A stretch of 64,000 nt of DNA from assembly GCF_003050905.1 (NCBI RefSeq), contig NZ_QAOT01000002.1; one strand, given 5' to 3'. A model generated the notes under the pieces. That model was not told the DNA's origin. It ran no database searches and saw only the letters and a list, made by a program, of their open reading frames with translations. Each line of letters opens with the position of its first letter. The stretch's first letter is position 1. This DNA comes from Cereibacter_A azotoformans. Lineage in GTDB: Bacteria > Pseudomonadota > Alphaproteobacteria > Rhodobacterales > Rhodobacteraceae. A program made the position numbers and the translations under genes. Positions 13,216 to 21,260 of this stretch are shown here, piece by piece.

Positions 13216-16200
13216 TCAGACCGCTTCGGCCTGAGCCGGCTCGCAGATCCGATTGGCCGAAAGGACCATTCCCACGTCGCCGCCGGCCAGAAGCGCAAGC
13301 CCCGTCAGATGCGTCAGACGCGCCAGAACGCCCCTCAGCGGGCGGAGCAGCACGAGCTGCTGGCCCACCAGTTCATCCACCGGCACCGCCACCGACCGCG
13401 CCCCTGTCCCGAGGATCACGAAGACGCGGCGGCTGGCCGGCCAGGGACGATCACGCCGCCCCTCGGCCGGATGCCCGCGCAGCGCGTGGATCGCCACGAT
13501 CTCGGTCTCGCTGATCCGCAGCACGCGCTGGCCGCCCGCGGCCGAGATGGTCATGGCGGCGCTCGGCTCGACCTGCAGGATGGTACGGATCGAGTCGACC
13601 GGCAGGACGTAGCGCACCCCGTCCACCCCCACGACCATCCCTTCCAGCACCACCATCGACAGCGGCAGCGCCAGATGGAAGCGCATGCCGCCCCCCGGAA
13701 GCGGCACCGCGCGGAAGCTGCCGTTCGAGCGGGCGATCCCCGCCGCAAGATCGGCGAGGGCCGGCGTGTCGGGCTGCGGCGCGCCGTCGTCCTGCAGCGT
13801 CACCATCACCCTCTCCTCATCGCGCCGCAGCGTGACATGGAGCGACGACGGCGCCCGCTCGGGACGTTCGAGGCGGATCGCGACCAGGCCCCGCAGCAGG
13901 CCCCGCAGCCGTTCCAGAAGCGCCAGATCGAGCGACAGCTCATCCCCGGCGGTGGTCAGGCAGGCTTCCCGGCGGTGGCGGCGGGCGAGCGTCTCGACAA
14001 AGGTCCGCAGCGGCCTGAGCACCGTGCTCGCGGGGCGCGCGCGCAGCGTGACCGTTTCCTCCTGAAGCGCGGCCAGCTGAGAGGTCAGCGCGGTGCCGGC
14101 CTGCGCGATCTCCTGCAGGCGGGCCGCGTGGGCATCGAGCAGCGCGCGCACGGCGGGCCGGGCGGCCCGCCAGTCGCCGCCCGCCTGCCGCATCAGCGCC
14201 TCCATCTCCTCGGCGAGGTCGTTCTCGGCAAGCTCGGCCAGCAGGTGATGCACCATCGCATGGCTGGCCGAGATCTCGCCGATGGTCTCGAGCATCTCGG
14301 GCGTGATCGTGGCGCCCTGCGCCAGCGGCGCATCGCCCGGCGCCTCGGTGACGGGCGCCTCGGCGGCCCCCGGCCGCAGCGCATGGGTCAGCGCCAGCCG
14401 GCGCCCCGACGGGTCCATCCGAACCAGGGCCTCGATCAGGTCGGGCTCGTCGAGGCGCGAGGAGATCAGGAAGTCGAACAGCGTCTCTGTGCCGCGGAAG
14501 ACGGTGACGTTGGTGATCGAGCGGGCCTGATCGCCGCTCAACCACTCCAGGAAGGCTTCGGCGGTGCGGTCGTCGGTGTTGATGTCGGTGCGGATGATGT
14601 AGAACCGCTGGCCCTTCTCCATCTCTTCGGCCGCCGCGCGGACGCTCTCGGGCGACAGGACGCGGTGGAAGTCCGGCGGCAGGCCGAGGCGCCGCTCGAC
14701 CGCGCCGGCCGTCATCAGCCCGTCCGTGACGAAGCAGACATTCGCCGCCTCTTCGAACAGACGGTCGAGCACCTCCATCGCCGGCTTCTCGCCCTGATCG
14801 AGCGCGTCGAACGCAAGTTCGATCGTCTCGATGAAGCCGCGGGCGATGTGGACGAGCATCGCATCCGGCGCCGCCCCCGTCGCATGGACCCGGCTGAAGA
14901 GGTCCACCAGCGACATGGCCAGCTGGGCCGCGGTGTCGAGCGCATAATGCTCGCAGGCGTGGTGGACGAGGCGCATGAGCCGGTCAAAGCGCCGGAAGGT
15001 CTCGTCGGTCGCGGCGGACCGCAGGCTGTTGAGCACCCCGTCGAGGGCCGCCAGCGTCTCGGCCGCGTGGCTGGCGCACCAGCTGCGCAGGATGCGGCGG
15101 GGGCTGACGCCCGCGGCCTCGGCCGCTTCGGGCATGACCGCCTCGACCGCCGACAACTCCTCGTAGAGCTTCAGTTCCGCGGCGCGGAAACCCTCGGCGC
15201 CCGTCGCCGAGCCGACGCCCTCGACCGCCTCGACGACGCGCACATAGCCATCGGCGCGGGCCGCCGTGCACAGCCTGTCGAGCACGGTCCTCAACTCGTC
15301 GGCGGCCGGGGTCTCTCCGGTCGAGATCCGCACGCCCAGATGGGTCACCTTCGCCAGCGGCTCGGCGATGGCCTCGAAGAAGGGACAATCACCGGGCGGC
15401 GGCGGAGGGGCGGCGGGCGGCGCGTCCATCAGCTCGTCCAGACGCAGGATGAGGGCCGACAGCCGCTCGAGATCGACATGTTCCGACAGGAAGGCCGCCA
15501 GCGCCTCCTCCCAGTCGTCAAGGCCCATCTGCCGGGCGGCGTGCTTCAGCCCGTCCGCCTCGGACCGGGCGGACGCGGCCGCCACGGCGGGATCGCTGCC
15601 GAACTGGGCCAGTTGCGCGCGGAAACGGGTCAGCGACCCGTGCGCCATGTCGCGAAAGATCGCGCGATAGGTCGGATCGTCGGCCAGTCGCGTGATGGCG
15701 CGGGCCGGCTCGGCCGGAACCGAAGCGGCCGGAGGCGAAGCAGCCGGAGGCGGGGCGGCCGGAGCCTCGGCCGCGACTGGCGGTGCCGACACCACGGGCT
15801 CCGGCTCCGGCTCGGCCTCCGTGTCATCGAGCAGCGCGAGGATGTCTGCGGTGGTCGGAACGGCAGCCGGGGCAGTGGGCGGGGGCGACATGTCCGCCGC
15901 CTCCCCCTGCCCTTCATCGCTGCCCGCTTCGGCGCTGGAGGGCGGGCCCGGCTCGGGCTCGGGCGCCGGTGCCTCGCCGCCCCCGCCCGTCTTGCAGCGG
16001 GCGATCTTGTCCCGGAGCTGGTCCATCAGCTCTTCCGAACCCGAGGGCGACACATCGGCCCGCGTGGCCGCCGTCTCCTCGAGCATGGTGCGCAGCACGT
16101 CCGAGGCGAAGAGAAGGATCTCGACGATCTCGGCGTCCATCGGCACGCCCTCGTCGCGGACGAGGCCGATCAGATCCTCGGAAAGGTGCGCCCGGCTCTC

Positions 16201-16395
16201 GACGACCGAGAGCCCCAGCACCCGCGAATTGCCCTTGAACGTGTGGACGGCGCGGAACAGCGGGCCCACATGCTCGCCCGGTTCCGCCCCCGCCTTCAGC
16301 GCCAGAAGGGAGGCCTCCATTGCATCAAGCGCCTGTGCGCCGTCATCGGCATACAGCGCCCAGATCTCGTCCATCTCGTCGAAATCGTCCGACAT
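13216..16395 (-). CDS. cheA3: Chemotaxis histidine kinase-like protein CheA3
   Basis: The 1059-residue protein has an N-terminal Hpt/P1 domain with AVHTFKGN, phospho-His at position 51 by count, and a C-terminal CheW-like P5 domain (about 916-1059). In R. sphaeroides, CheA4 phosphorylates this His and the phosphoryl group passes to CheY6 and CheB2; the long middle region acts as a CheY6-P phosphatase. I see that residues about 701-915 still align with P3/P4 of CheA4 (for example TVLRPLRTFVETLARRHRRE and ELSLDLALLERLRGLLRGL), but the N-box Asn and ATP-binding glycines are lost. Residues 276-300 look like a second Hpt with Asp in place of His. Residues 140-235 are Pro/Ala/Glu linker. Last gene of the chemotaxis operon. 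Confidence 0.96.
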   Translation of the reverse strand: MSDDFDEMDEIWALYADDGAQALDAMEASLLALKAGAEPGEHVGPLFRAVHTFKGNSRVLGLSVVESRAHLSEDLIGLVRDEGVPMDAEIVEILLFASDVLRTMLEETAATRADVSPSGSEELMDQLRDKIARCKTGGGGEAPAPEPEPGPPSSAEAGSDEGQGEAADMSPPPTAPAAVPTTADILALLDDTEAEPEPEPVVSAPPVAAEAPAAPPPAASPPAASVPAEPARAITRLADDPTYRAIFRDMAHGSLTRFRAQLAQFGSDPAVAAASARSEADGLKHAARQMGLDDWEEALAAFLSEHVDLERLSALILRLDELMDAPPAAPPPPPGDCPFFEAIAEPLAKVTHLGVRISTGETPAADELRTVLDRLCTAARADGYVRVVEAVEGVGSATGAEGFRAAELKLYEELSAVEAVMPEAAEAAGVSPRRILRSWCASHAAETLAALDGVLNSLRSAATDETFRRFDRLMRLVHHACEHYALDTAAQLAMSLVDLFSRVHATGAAPDAMLVHIARGFIETIELAFDALDQGEKPAMEVLDRLFEEAANVCFVTDGLMTAGAVERRLGLPPDFHRVLSPESVRAAAEEMEKGQRFYIIRTDINTDDRTAEAFLEWLSGDQARSITNVTVFRGTETLFDFLISSRLDEPDLIEALVRMDPSGRRLALTHALRPGAAEAPVTEAPGDAPLAQGATITPEMLETIGEISASHAMVHHLLAELAENDLAEEMEALMRQAGGDWRAARPAVRALLDAHAARLQEIAQAGTALTSQLAALQEETVTLRARPASTVLRPLRTFVETLARRHRREACLTTAGDELSLDLALLERLRGLLRGLVAIRLERPERAPSSLHVTLRRDEERVMVTLQDDGAPQPDTPALADLAAGIARSNGSFRAVPLPGGGMRFHLALPLSMVVLEGMVVGVDGVRYVLPVDSIRTILQVEPSAAMTISAAGGQRVLRISETEIVAIHALRGHPAEGRRDRPWPASRRVFVILGTGARSVAVPVDELVGQQLVLLRPLRGVLARLTHLTGLALLAGGDVGMVLSANRICEPAQAEAV

Positions 16396-16423
16396 GGCCA
16401 GCCTCCCCCTTTCGCCGACCGCC

Positions 16424-16828
16424 TCAGGCGGCCATCAGCGTCCGCATCGTGCGGGCAAGCTCGTCGCCCGTCTTCTCCTCCAGATCGTGCGAGACCGTGC
16501 CCGAGGGCTTGGCCACCACGCCGTCGGCGCCCAGTTCGCGGGCGCGCGCCGCGTGCGGCGAGCCCGAGACGGCCACCGACGACAGCATGCAGATCTTGGC
16601 GCGGGTCTTCAGCTTGGCGTGGCGCAGGAACTCCATCCCGTCCATCACCGGCATCTCGATGTCGAGCAGGATCAGATCGACATTGGGCTGGGCGGCGAGC
16701 TTGTCGAGCGCCTCCTGCCCGTTGGCCGCCTGCGCCACCACCTTGAAGTCCGGCAGGGTCTTGATGAAGCTTGCGATGTAGAGCCGCATCATGGCGGCAT
16801 CGTCCACGATCATGACATTGTAGGGCAT
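16424..16828 (-). CDS. cheY6: Chemotaxis response regulator CheY6
   Basis: The 134-residue single-domain receiver has the acidic pair D9-D10, phospho-acceptor D56 (LILLDIEMPVMDG), a Ser in the Thr position (CMLSSVA) and K in VAKPSG. An extra loop (SHDLEEKTGDE) before the last helix lengthens it compared with CheY1/CheY2-type proteins. CheY6 is the essential motor-binding regulator of the Fla1 flagellum and is phosphorylated by the CheA3 P1 domain encoded immediately downstream (28-base gap). A GC-rich double hairpin separates it from tlpT upstream. Confidence 0.95.
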   Translation of the reverse strand: MPYNVMIVDDAAMMRLYIASFIKTLPDFKVVAQAANGQEALDKLAAQPNVDLILLDIEMPVMDGMEFLRHAKLKTRAKICMLSSVAVSGSPHAARARELGADGVVAKPSGTVSHDLEEKTGDELARTMRTLMAA

Positions 16829-16849
16829 GGGTCTCTCCGTGCTTGGCGA

Positions 16850-16905
16850 CGCCGGACCGGAGGGTCCGGCGCAGGGATTGGCAATGCCGGACCGGGCGGG
16901 CCGGC
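16850..16905 (-). promoter_or_regulatory. Two intercistronic hairpins between tlpT and cheY6
   Basis: The arms at 16850-16858 and 16863-16871 form a perfect 9-bp stem (CGCCGGACC/GGTCCGGCG) with a 4-base loop. A second hairpin pairs GCCGG at 16886-16890 with CCGGC at 16901-16905. They lie in the 84-base tlpT-cheY6 gap and may shape transcript levels or stability of cheY6-cheA3 relative to the upstream genes. No T tract follows. Confidence 0.5.
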
Positions 16906-16912
16906 GCGGATC

Positions 16913-18877
16913 TCAGAAGTCGGCGAAGCCGCGCTCGTCGCGGTCCGTCAGATGGGTGCCGTGGCCGTTGGTGCGGGCGGCCGGCGGGGCCGAGGCGGTG
17001 ATCGGACGCGCGGAGGCCAGCCCCATCTGCGCCGCCACCATCTGCTGAAGCTGCGCCAGCATCTCGGGCGGCAGCGCCTCGAGCGAGGGCAGCGCCTGCA
17101 CAAGCTCGCGCACCTTGCGCAGCTTGAAGCGGCCGATCTCGGTCCGCATCGCCTCGGTCGCGGCCTGCATCTGCGTGGCCGACGAGGCCAGCTCGTCCGC
17201 CTGCTGGCTGGTCGAGAGCGCCGACTTGGCCACCTCGCCGATCGCGCTCGAGATCTGGGCCACGTTGCGCGTCTGCTCGTCCGAAGCGCGCGAGATGTCC
17301 TGGACCAGCGCCTTCACCTTCTCGATATCGTCCACGATCGAGACGAACGAGCGCGAGGTCTCGGTGGCGATCCGCACGCCCGCCTGCACGCGGCTGCCGG
17401 CGTCCTCGATCAGCTCCGAGGTTTCGCGCGCGGCCTTGGCCGAGCGGCCGGCAAGGTTCCTCACCTCGTGCGCCACGACCGCAAAGCCCCGGCCGTGCTG
17501 GCCCGCGCGCGCCGCCTCGACAGCCGCGTTCAGCGCCAGAAGGTTGGTCTGGAAGGCGATCTCGTCGATGACCTTGATGATCTTGGCGATGCCCTGCGAC
17601 GAGACGCGGATGCCCTCCATCGCCTGCACCATCTCGGTCACCTTCTCGCGGCCCTCGGCGGCGACGGTGGCCGCCCCCTCGACCAGAAGGCTCGCGGACC
17701 GGGCGGCGGCGGCGTTGGCCTTCACCTGGCTGTCGGTCTCTTCGGCCGAGGCCGAGACCTCATCGACCGAGGAGGACTGCACCGCCGAGTTGGTGGCCAG
17801 CGACTGCGAGGCCTGGCTCACCTGCATGACGGTCTGCGCCGTCTGCTCGAGCTGGACCGACAGCGAATGGAACACGCCGTTCAGGCTGGCGTAGGTCCGC
17901 TCGAACGAACGCACGATCTCGACGAAATCGCCCGAGAACTTCGACAGGTCCACCTCGCGGTCGAGCCGCCCTTCCACGATGCTGTCCGACAGCATGGCGA
18001 CCTCGGCCGTCACCGCCTTCATGTTGGTGCGGAAGCGGTCGATCACCCGGTTGACCATGGCCCTCTTGCCGGGCCACTGGCGGATCGGGGCGTCGAAGTT
18101 GCCCTCGCCGATCGCCTCGAAGCAGCGGATCGCCTCCTCGATCGACTGGACCTGCGCATCGGCCATCTCGTTGAGCGCCTCGGCGACATGGCGAAGCTCG
18201 CCCGGATAGGCGGCCGCATCCATGCGCACATCCTCATCGCCGGCCACATGGGCGGCGGACATGCTGCGCACTTCGGCCATCAGGCGGTTGATCTGCGCAT
18301 CCGACTCGGCCGCCGCCGAGGCCGCATGACGCAGGTTCGACCGCACCGCCTCGATCGCATCGTTGGCCCCGGACTTGGCCCCCGGAAAGCGCGAGACCGG
18401 CGCGTCGAGATCGCCCTCGCCCAGCCGGCGGAAACAGGTGAGCGCCTCGCCGATGGTGCCGATGTGGCTCTGCACCATCTCGTTGACGAGGCCCGCGACG
18501 GCGGCCAGCTCCTGCGGATAGGCGGACGGGTCCATGAAATGGTCGATGTCGCCCTGAACGTGGGCGGTGGCCATCTTCTTCATGTCCGCCAGCAGGCGCT
18601 GGACCGGCGCATGGTCGGTCGTGTCGGGGGAAGCGGCTTTGGCGTCTTGGGCGGCGGGCATGGTGTCGGTTCTTTTCGCGGGCGTGGTGGACCGGGCGGA
18701 CCGGCGGTTCCGGGTGGGCTCCCCGGATGCGGAGGCGGGCGCAGCCGCCGGCTCGGGCGCGGCCGGTGCCTCGGGCGCTGCGGCGGCTTCCGGCGGGCCG
18801 GCCAGCCAGTCGAGCGGATCGTTGGTCAGCCGTTGTGTCGCGGCCGGCGCCGGGGCGGTTCTGGGGCGGCGTGTCAT
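16913..18877 (-). CDS. tlpT: Cytoplasmic chemoreceptor TlpT
   Basis: The 654-residue methyl-accepting protein has no membrane segment. Residues 1-90 are Pro/Ala/Arg-rich and disordered; in the known system this end interacts with PpfA. Residues 93-166 and 198-270 are two copies of one module (AHVQGDxDxxMDxxAYPxEL ... CFRxLGEGDLDAP), followed by a HAMP-like segment near 296-318. The hairpin tip is the canonical EIAFQTNLLALNAAVEAARAG with AVVAHEVRNLAGRSA. It organises the central cytoplasmic cluster with CheA3, CheA4 and CheW4. Its start overlaps the ppfA stop (ATGA). Confidence 0.95.
   Translation of the reverse strand: MTRRPRTAPAPAATQRLTNDPLDWLAGPPEAAAAPEAPAAPEPAAAPASASGEPTRNRRSARSTTPAKRTDTMPAAQDAKAASPDTTDHAPVQRLLADMKKMATAHVQGDIDHFMDPSAYPQELAAVAGLVNEMVQSHIGTIGEALTCFRRLGEGDLDAPVSRFPGAKSGANDAIEAVRSNLRHAASAAAESDAQINRLMAEVRSMSAAHVAGDEDVRMDAAAYPGELRHVAEALNEMADAQVQSIEEAIRCFEAIGEGNFDAPIRQWPGKRAMVNRVIDRFRTNMKAVTAEVAMLSDSIVEGRLDREVDLSKFSGDFVEIVRSFERTYASLNGVFHSLSVQLEQTAQTVMQVSQASQSLATNSAVQSSSVDEVSASAEETDSQVKANAAAARSASLLVEGAATVAAEGREKVTEMVQAMEGIRVSSQGIAKIIKVIDEIAFQTNLLALNAAVEAARAGQHGRGFAVVAHEVRNLAGRSAKAARETSELIEDAGSRVQAGVRIATETSRSFVSIVDDIEKVKALVQDISRASDEQTRNVAQISSAIGEVAKSALSTSQQADELASSATQMQAATEAMRTEIGRFKLRKVRELVQALPSLEALPPEMLAQLQQMVAAQMGLASARPITASAPPAARTNGHGTHLTDRDERGFADF
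18068..18601 (-). repeat. Tandem module duplication in TlpT sensory region
   Basis: Residues 93-166 and 198-270 align throughout: RLLADMKKMATAHVQGD with RLMAEVRSMSAAHVAGD, PSAYPQELAAVAGLVNEM with AAAYPGELRHVAEALNEM, and FRRLGEGDLDAPVSRFPG with FEAIGEGNFDAPIRQWPG. The offset is about 105 residues, indicating an internal duplication. Confidence 0.85.
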
Positions 18878-19611
18878 GTCCTGGTTCCCTTTCGTCTGGC
18901 GCCTCGGCCGCCCCGCATCAGCAGGCGGGCGAGCTCGGCATGGTCGGCAGCGCCCGTGCTGGCGGGCGCATGGGTGAAGATGGTCCGGCCGCGTCCGGGT
19001 GCCTCGGCCAGCTTGACCGAAGAGCGGATGGCGACCGGCAGGAAGCTCTCGCCGAACCGTTCGGCGAGGCGGGCGCGAACCTCACGGTGGACGGCAAGCC
19101 GGTCCGAGACGCGGGTGGCGAGCAGGCGCAGCCGGCTCCAGTCGAGGCCCGCCCCCTGCATGGTGCGCAGCAGCCGGTTGAGGCCCTGAAGTCCGAGGAA
19201 GTCCGGCTCGAGCGGGCAGATCACCAGATCCGAGCCGCGCATGAGATCGGCGATGGCCTCCGACCAGGTCGGCGGCGCATCCATCAGCACCCAGTCGAAC
19301 GAGGCGCCAAGGCCCTCGGTCGGCACGCCCGCGCCGAGGGCGGCGAGCGGCTCGGCCGCGCCCGGCACGAGCCAGAGGCCGGCTTCGCCCGGTACCGGCA
19401 GCGGCTCTCCGGGACGGCCGGCGAGCCAGTCGGCCACCGTCCAGTCCGCACCTTCGGCCGGCAGACCGAGGCCCGCCGTCAGGTGCATCTGCGGGTCGAG
19501 GTCCACCAGCAGCACCCGCCCCGCCCCGGCGCGGGCCAGCGCCGCCCCGAGGTTCGCGGCCGTGGTGGTCTTGCCGACCCCGCCCTTCTGGTTGCAGATC
19601 ATCACCCGCAT
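18874..19611 (-). CDS. ppfA: ParA-family chemotaxis cluster positioning ATPase PpfA (Slp)
   Basis: The 245-residue protein is a ParA/MinD-type ATPase with a deviant Walker A motif (CNQKGGVGKTTTAANLGAAL), Walker A' (DWVLMDAPPTWSEA) and the DLDPQ strand. In R. sphaeroides this gene (slp, now ppfA) partitions the cytoplasmic chemotaxis cluster over the nucleoid, using the N-terminus of TlpT as its ParB-like activator. It sits between cheW4 (3-base gap) and tlpT (overlap), supporting co-translation with its cargo. No plasmid partition genes are nearby, so it is not a replicon locus. Confidence 0.95.
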   Translation of the reverse strand: MRVMICNQKGGVGKTTTAANLGAALARAGAGRVLLVDLDPQMHLTAGLGLPAEGADWTVADWLAGRPGEPLPVPGEAGLWLVPGAAEPLAALGAGVPTEGLGASFDWVLMDAPPTWSEAIADLMRGSDLVICPLEPDFLGLQGLNRLLRTMQGAGLDWSRLRLLATRVSDRLAVHREVRARLAERFGESFLPVAIRSSVKLAEAPGRGRTIFTHAPASTGAADHAELARLLMRGGRGARRKGTRT

Positions 19612-19614
19612 GGG

Positions 19615-20127
19615 TCAGGCCACCAGATCCGCGGGCAGCGACAGATCGCCATCGGCCACCAAAACGTCCGCATCCAGAAGGATCGTCACCCGATCCCCCA
19701 CCCGCGCCAGCCCCATGACCGGGCTGCGCCCGCCACGGCCGAACTGGCCCGGACGGTCGATCTGTGCCGGCGGAATGTCGAGCACCTCGCTCACCCCGTC
19801 CACGATCAGCCCCACCGGCGCCTCGGCCACGTCGAGCACGATGATCACCGTCCGCTCGTCATAGGCGCGCTCGGCCATGCCGAAGCGCAGCCGCACGTCG
19901 AGCAGCGGGATCACCTTGCCGCGCAGGTTGATGACGCCCTTGATCCAGACGGGCACGTCCGGCACGCCCATGATCCGCTGCATGCCGACGATCTCGGTCA
20001 CGCCGCCGATGCCCACCCCGTATTCCTCGCCGCCAAGGGCGAAGGTGAGATACATGTCATCCACATTGTCCGTCTCCGAGAGCGGCTTGCCCTCGGCGCG
20101 GGCGGTGCGGGTCAGATCCTCGGCCAT
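19615..20127 (-). CDS. cheW4: Chemotaxis coupling protein CheW4
   Basis: The 170-residue CheW domain protein contains YLTFALGGEEYGVGIGGVTEIVG, the receptor-contact region VPVWIKGVINLRGKVIPLLDVRLRFGM, and IIVLDVAEAPVGLIVDGVSEVL. It couples TlpT to CheA4/CheA3 in the cytoplasmic cluster. Its start lies within the last codons of cheB2 (16-base overlap). The symbol follows the known gene order of chemotaxis operon 3. Confidence 0.93.
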   Translation of the reverse strand: MAEDLTRTARAEGKPLSETDNVDDMYLTFALGGEEYGVGIGGVTEIVGMQRIMGVPDVPVWIKGVINLRGKVIPLLDVRLRFGMAERAYDERTVIIVLDVAEAPVGLIVDGVSEVLDIPPAQIDRPGQFGRGGRSPVMGLARVGDRVTILLDADVLVADGDLSLPADLVA

Positions 20128-21260
20128 GTCGCCGTCTCCTCTCGTTCAGTCGTGAGCCGCGGCGCGCAAGCCGCGGTGGCGGGGCTGCGGGCCGCGGCCG
20201 CGCAGGCCAGCATCATGCGGGCGGGGATGTCGTCGAGCGTGACGATCTCGTCGGCGGCGTTCAGGTCGCGCGCTGCAAGGGGCATGCCGTAAACCACCGA
20301 CGAGGCCTCGTCCTGAGCAAAGGTACGTCCCCCCGCCCTCCTTATGGCGAGGAGCCCCGCCGCGCCGTCGCGCCCCATCCCCGTCAGGAGCGCCGCCGAG
20401 ACGGCCTGTCCGGCCACGCCCGCCACCGAGGTGAAGAGCCGATCGACCGAGGGCCGCGAGTAGCAGACCGGATCGCCCGGAACGAGCCGGACCCGATAGC
20501 CCCGGTCGGCCCGCTCGAGCTCCATGTGCCGCAGGCCACCCGGCGCGATGAGCACGAGGCCCGGCAGCACAAGGTCGCCGTCGGCGGCCTCGCGCACCCG
20601 CATCCGGCAGATCGCGTCGAGCCTGCGGGCGAAGGGCGCGGTGAAGCCCATCGGCATGTGCTGCACGATGACCACCCCCGGCGAGCGGGCCGGAAAGAAG
20701 GGCAGGATGCGGCTCAGCGCCTGAACCCCGCCGGTCGAGGCGCCGATCACATGGATCCAGTCGTCCGACGCCTCGGGCGGCATCGAGGGCGGCACCGCGC
20801 CCGAAGGCAGCGTCGGGCGCGCACGGGCCGCCGCCCAGACCCGCGCACAGATGTCGCGCATGATCGAGGGCAGCCCCTCGCCCACCCCCAGCGAGGGTTT
20901 CGATATGATGTCCACCGCGCCGGCCTCCATCGCCCGCATGACGACCTCGCCGCTGGCGCGGGTGAGCGACGAGATCACGACGGTCGGCACCGGCGCATCG
21001 GCCATGTAGCTTCTGAGGAAGGTCAGCCCGTCCATCTGCGGCATCTCGAGATCGAGCGTCACCACATCGGGTTTCAGCTCGGCCATCCGCTCGCGCGCGG
21101 CGGCGGCGCTCGAAGCCGTGCCCACCACCTCGAGCCGCGGATCGGTCGCGAGGCCCTGCGACAGGACCTGGCGCACCATGGCGGAATCATCCACGATCAG
21201 CACGCGGGTCGCGCCCTCGCGTTCCCTGACCGGCACTGCGCCCCAGCCCCGCTCGCGCAT
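20112..21260 (-). CDS. cheB2: Protein-glutamate methylesterase CheB2
   Basis: The 382-residue protein has an N-terminal receiver (VLIVDDSAMVRQVL, phospho-Asp in TLDLEMPQMDG, K in IISKPS) and a C-terminal esterase with catalytic Ser in IGASTGG, His in VIVQHMP and Asp in GMGRDGA. It demethylates or deamidates receptor glutamates, opposing CheR3, and is a phosphoryl sink for CheA3 P1. The ATG overlaps the cheR3 stop. The first 14 residues before VLIVDD are a short extension. Confidence 0.95.
   Translation of the reverse strand: MRERGWGAVPVREREGATRVLIVDDSAMVRQVLSQGLATDPRLEVVGTASSAAAARERMAELKPDVVTLDLEMPQMDGLTFLRSYMADAPVPTVVISSLTRASGEVVMRAMEAGAVDIISKPSLGVGEGLPSIMRDICARVWAAARARPTLPSGAVPPSMPPEASDDWIHVIGASTGGVQALSRILPFFPARSPGVVIVQHMPMGFTAPFARRLDAICRMRVREAADGDLVLPGLVLIAPGGLRHMELERADRGYRVRLVPGDPVCYSRPSVDRLFTSVAGVAGQAVSAALLTGMGRDGAAGLLAIRRAGGRTFAQDEASSVVYGMPLAARDLNAADEIVTLDDIPARMMLACAAAARSPATAACAPRLTTEREETATWPRI

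Noticed and set aside
18874..19611. Possible plasmid or phage partition locus because of a ParA gene
   Set aside because: The gene is locked between cheW4 and tlpT with coupled starts and matches the chemotaxis-specific PpfA; no parB, parS or replication gene is present.
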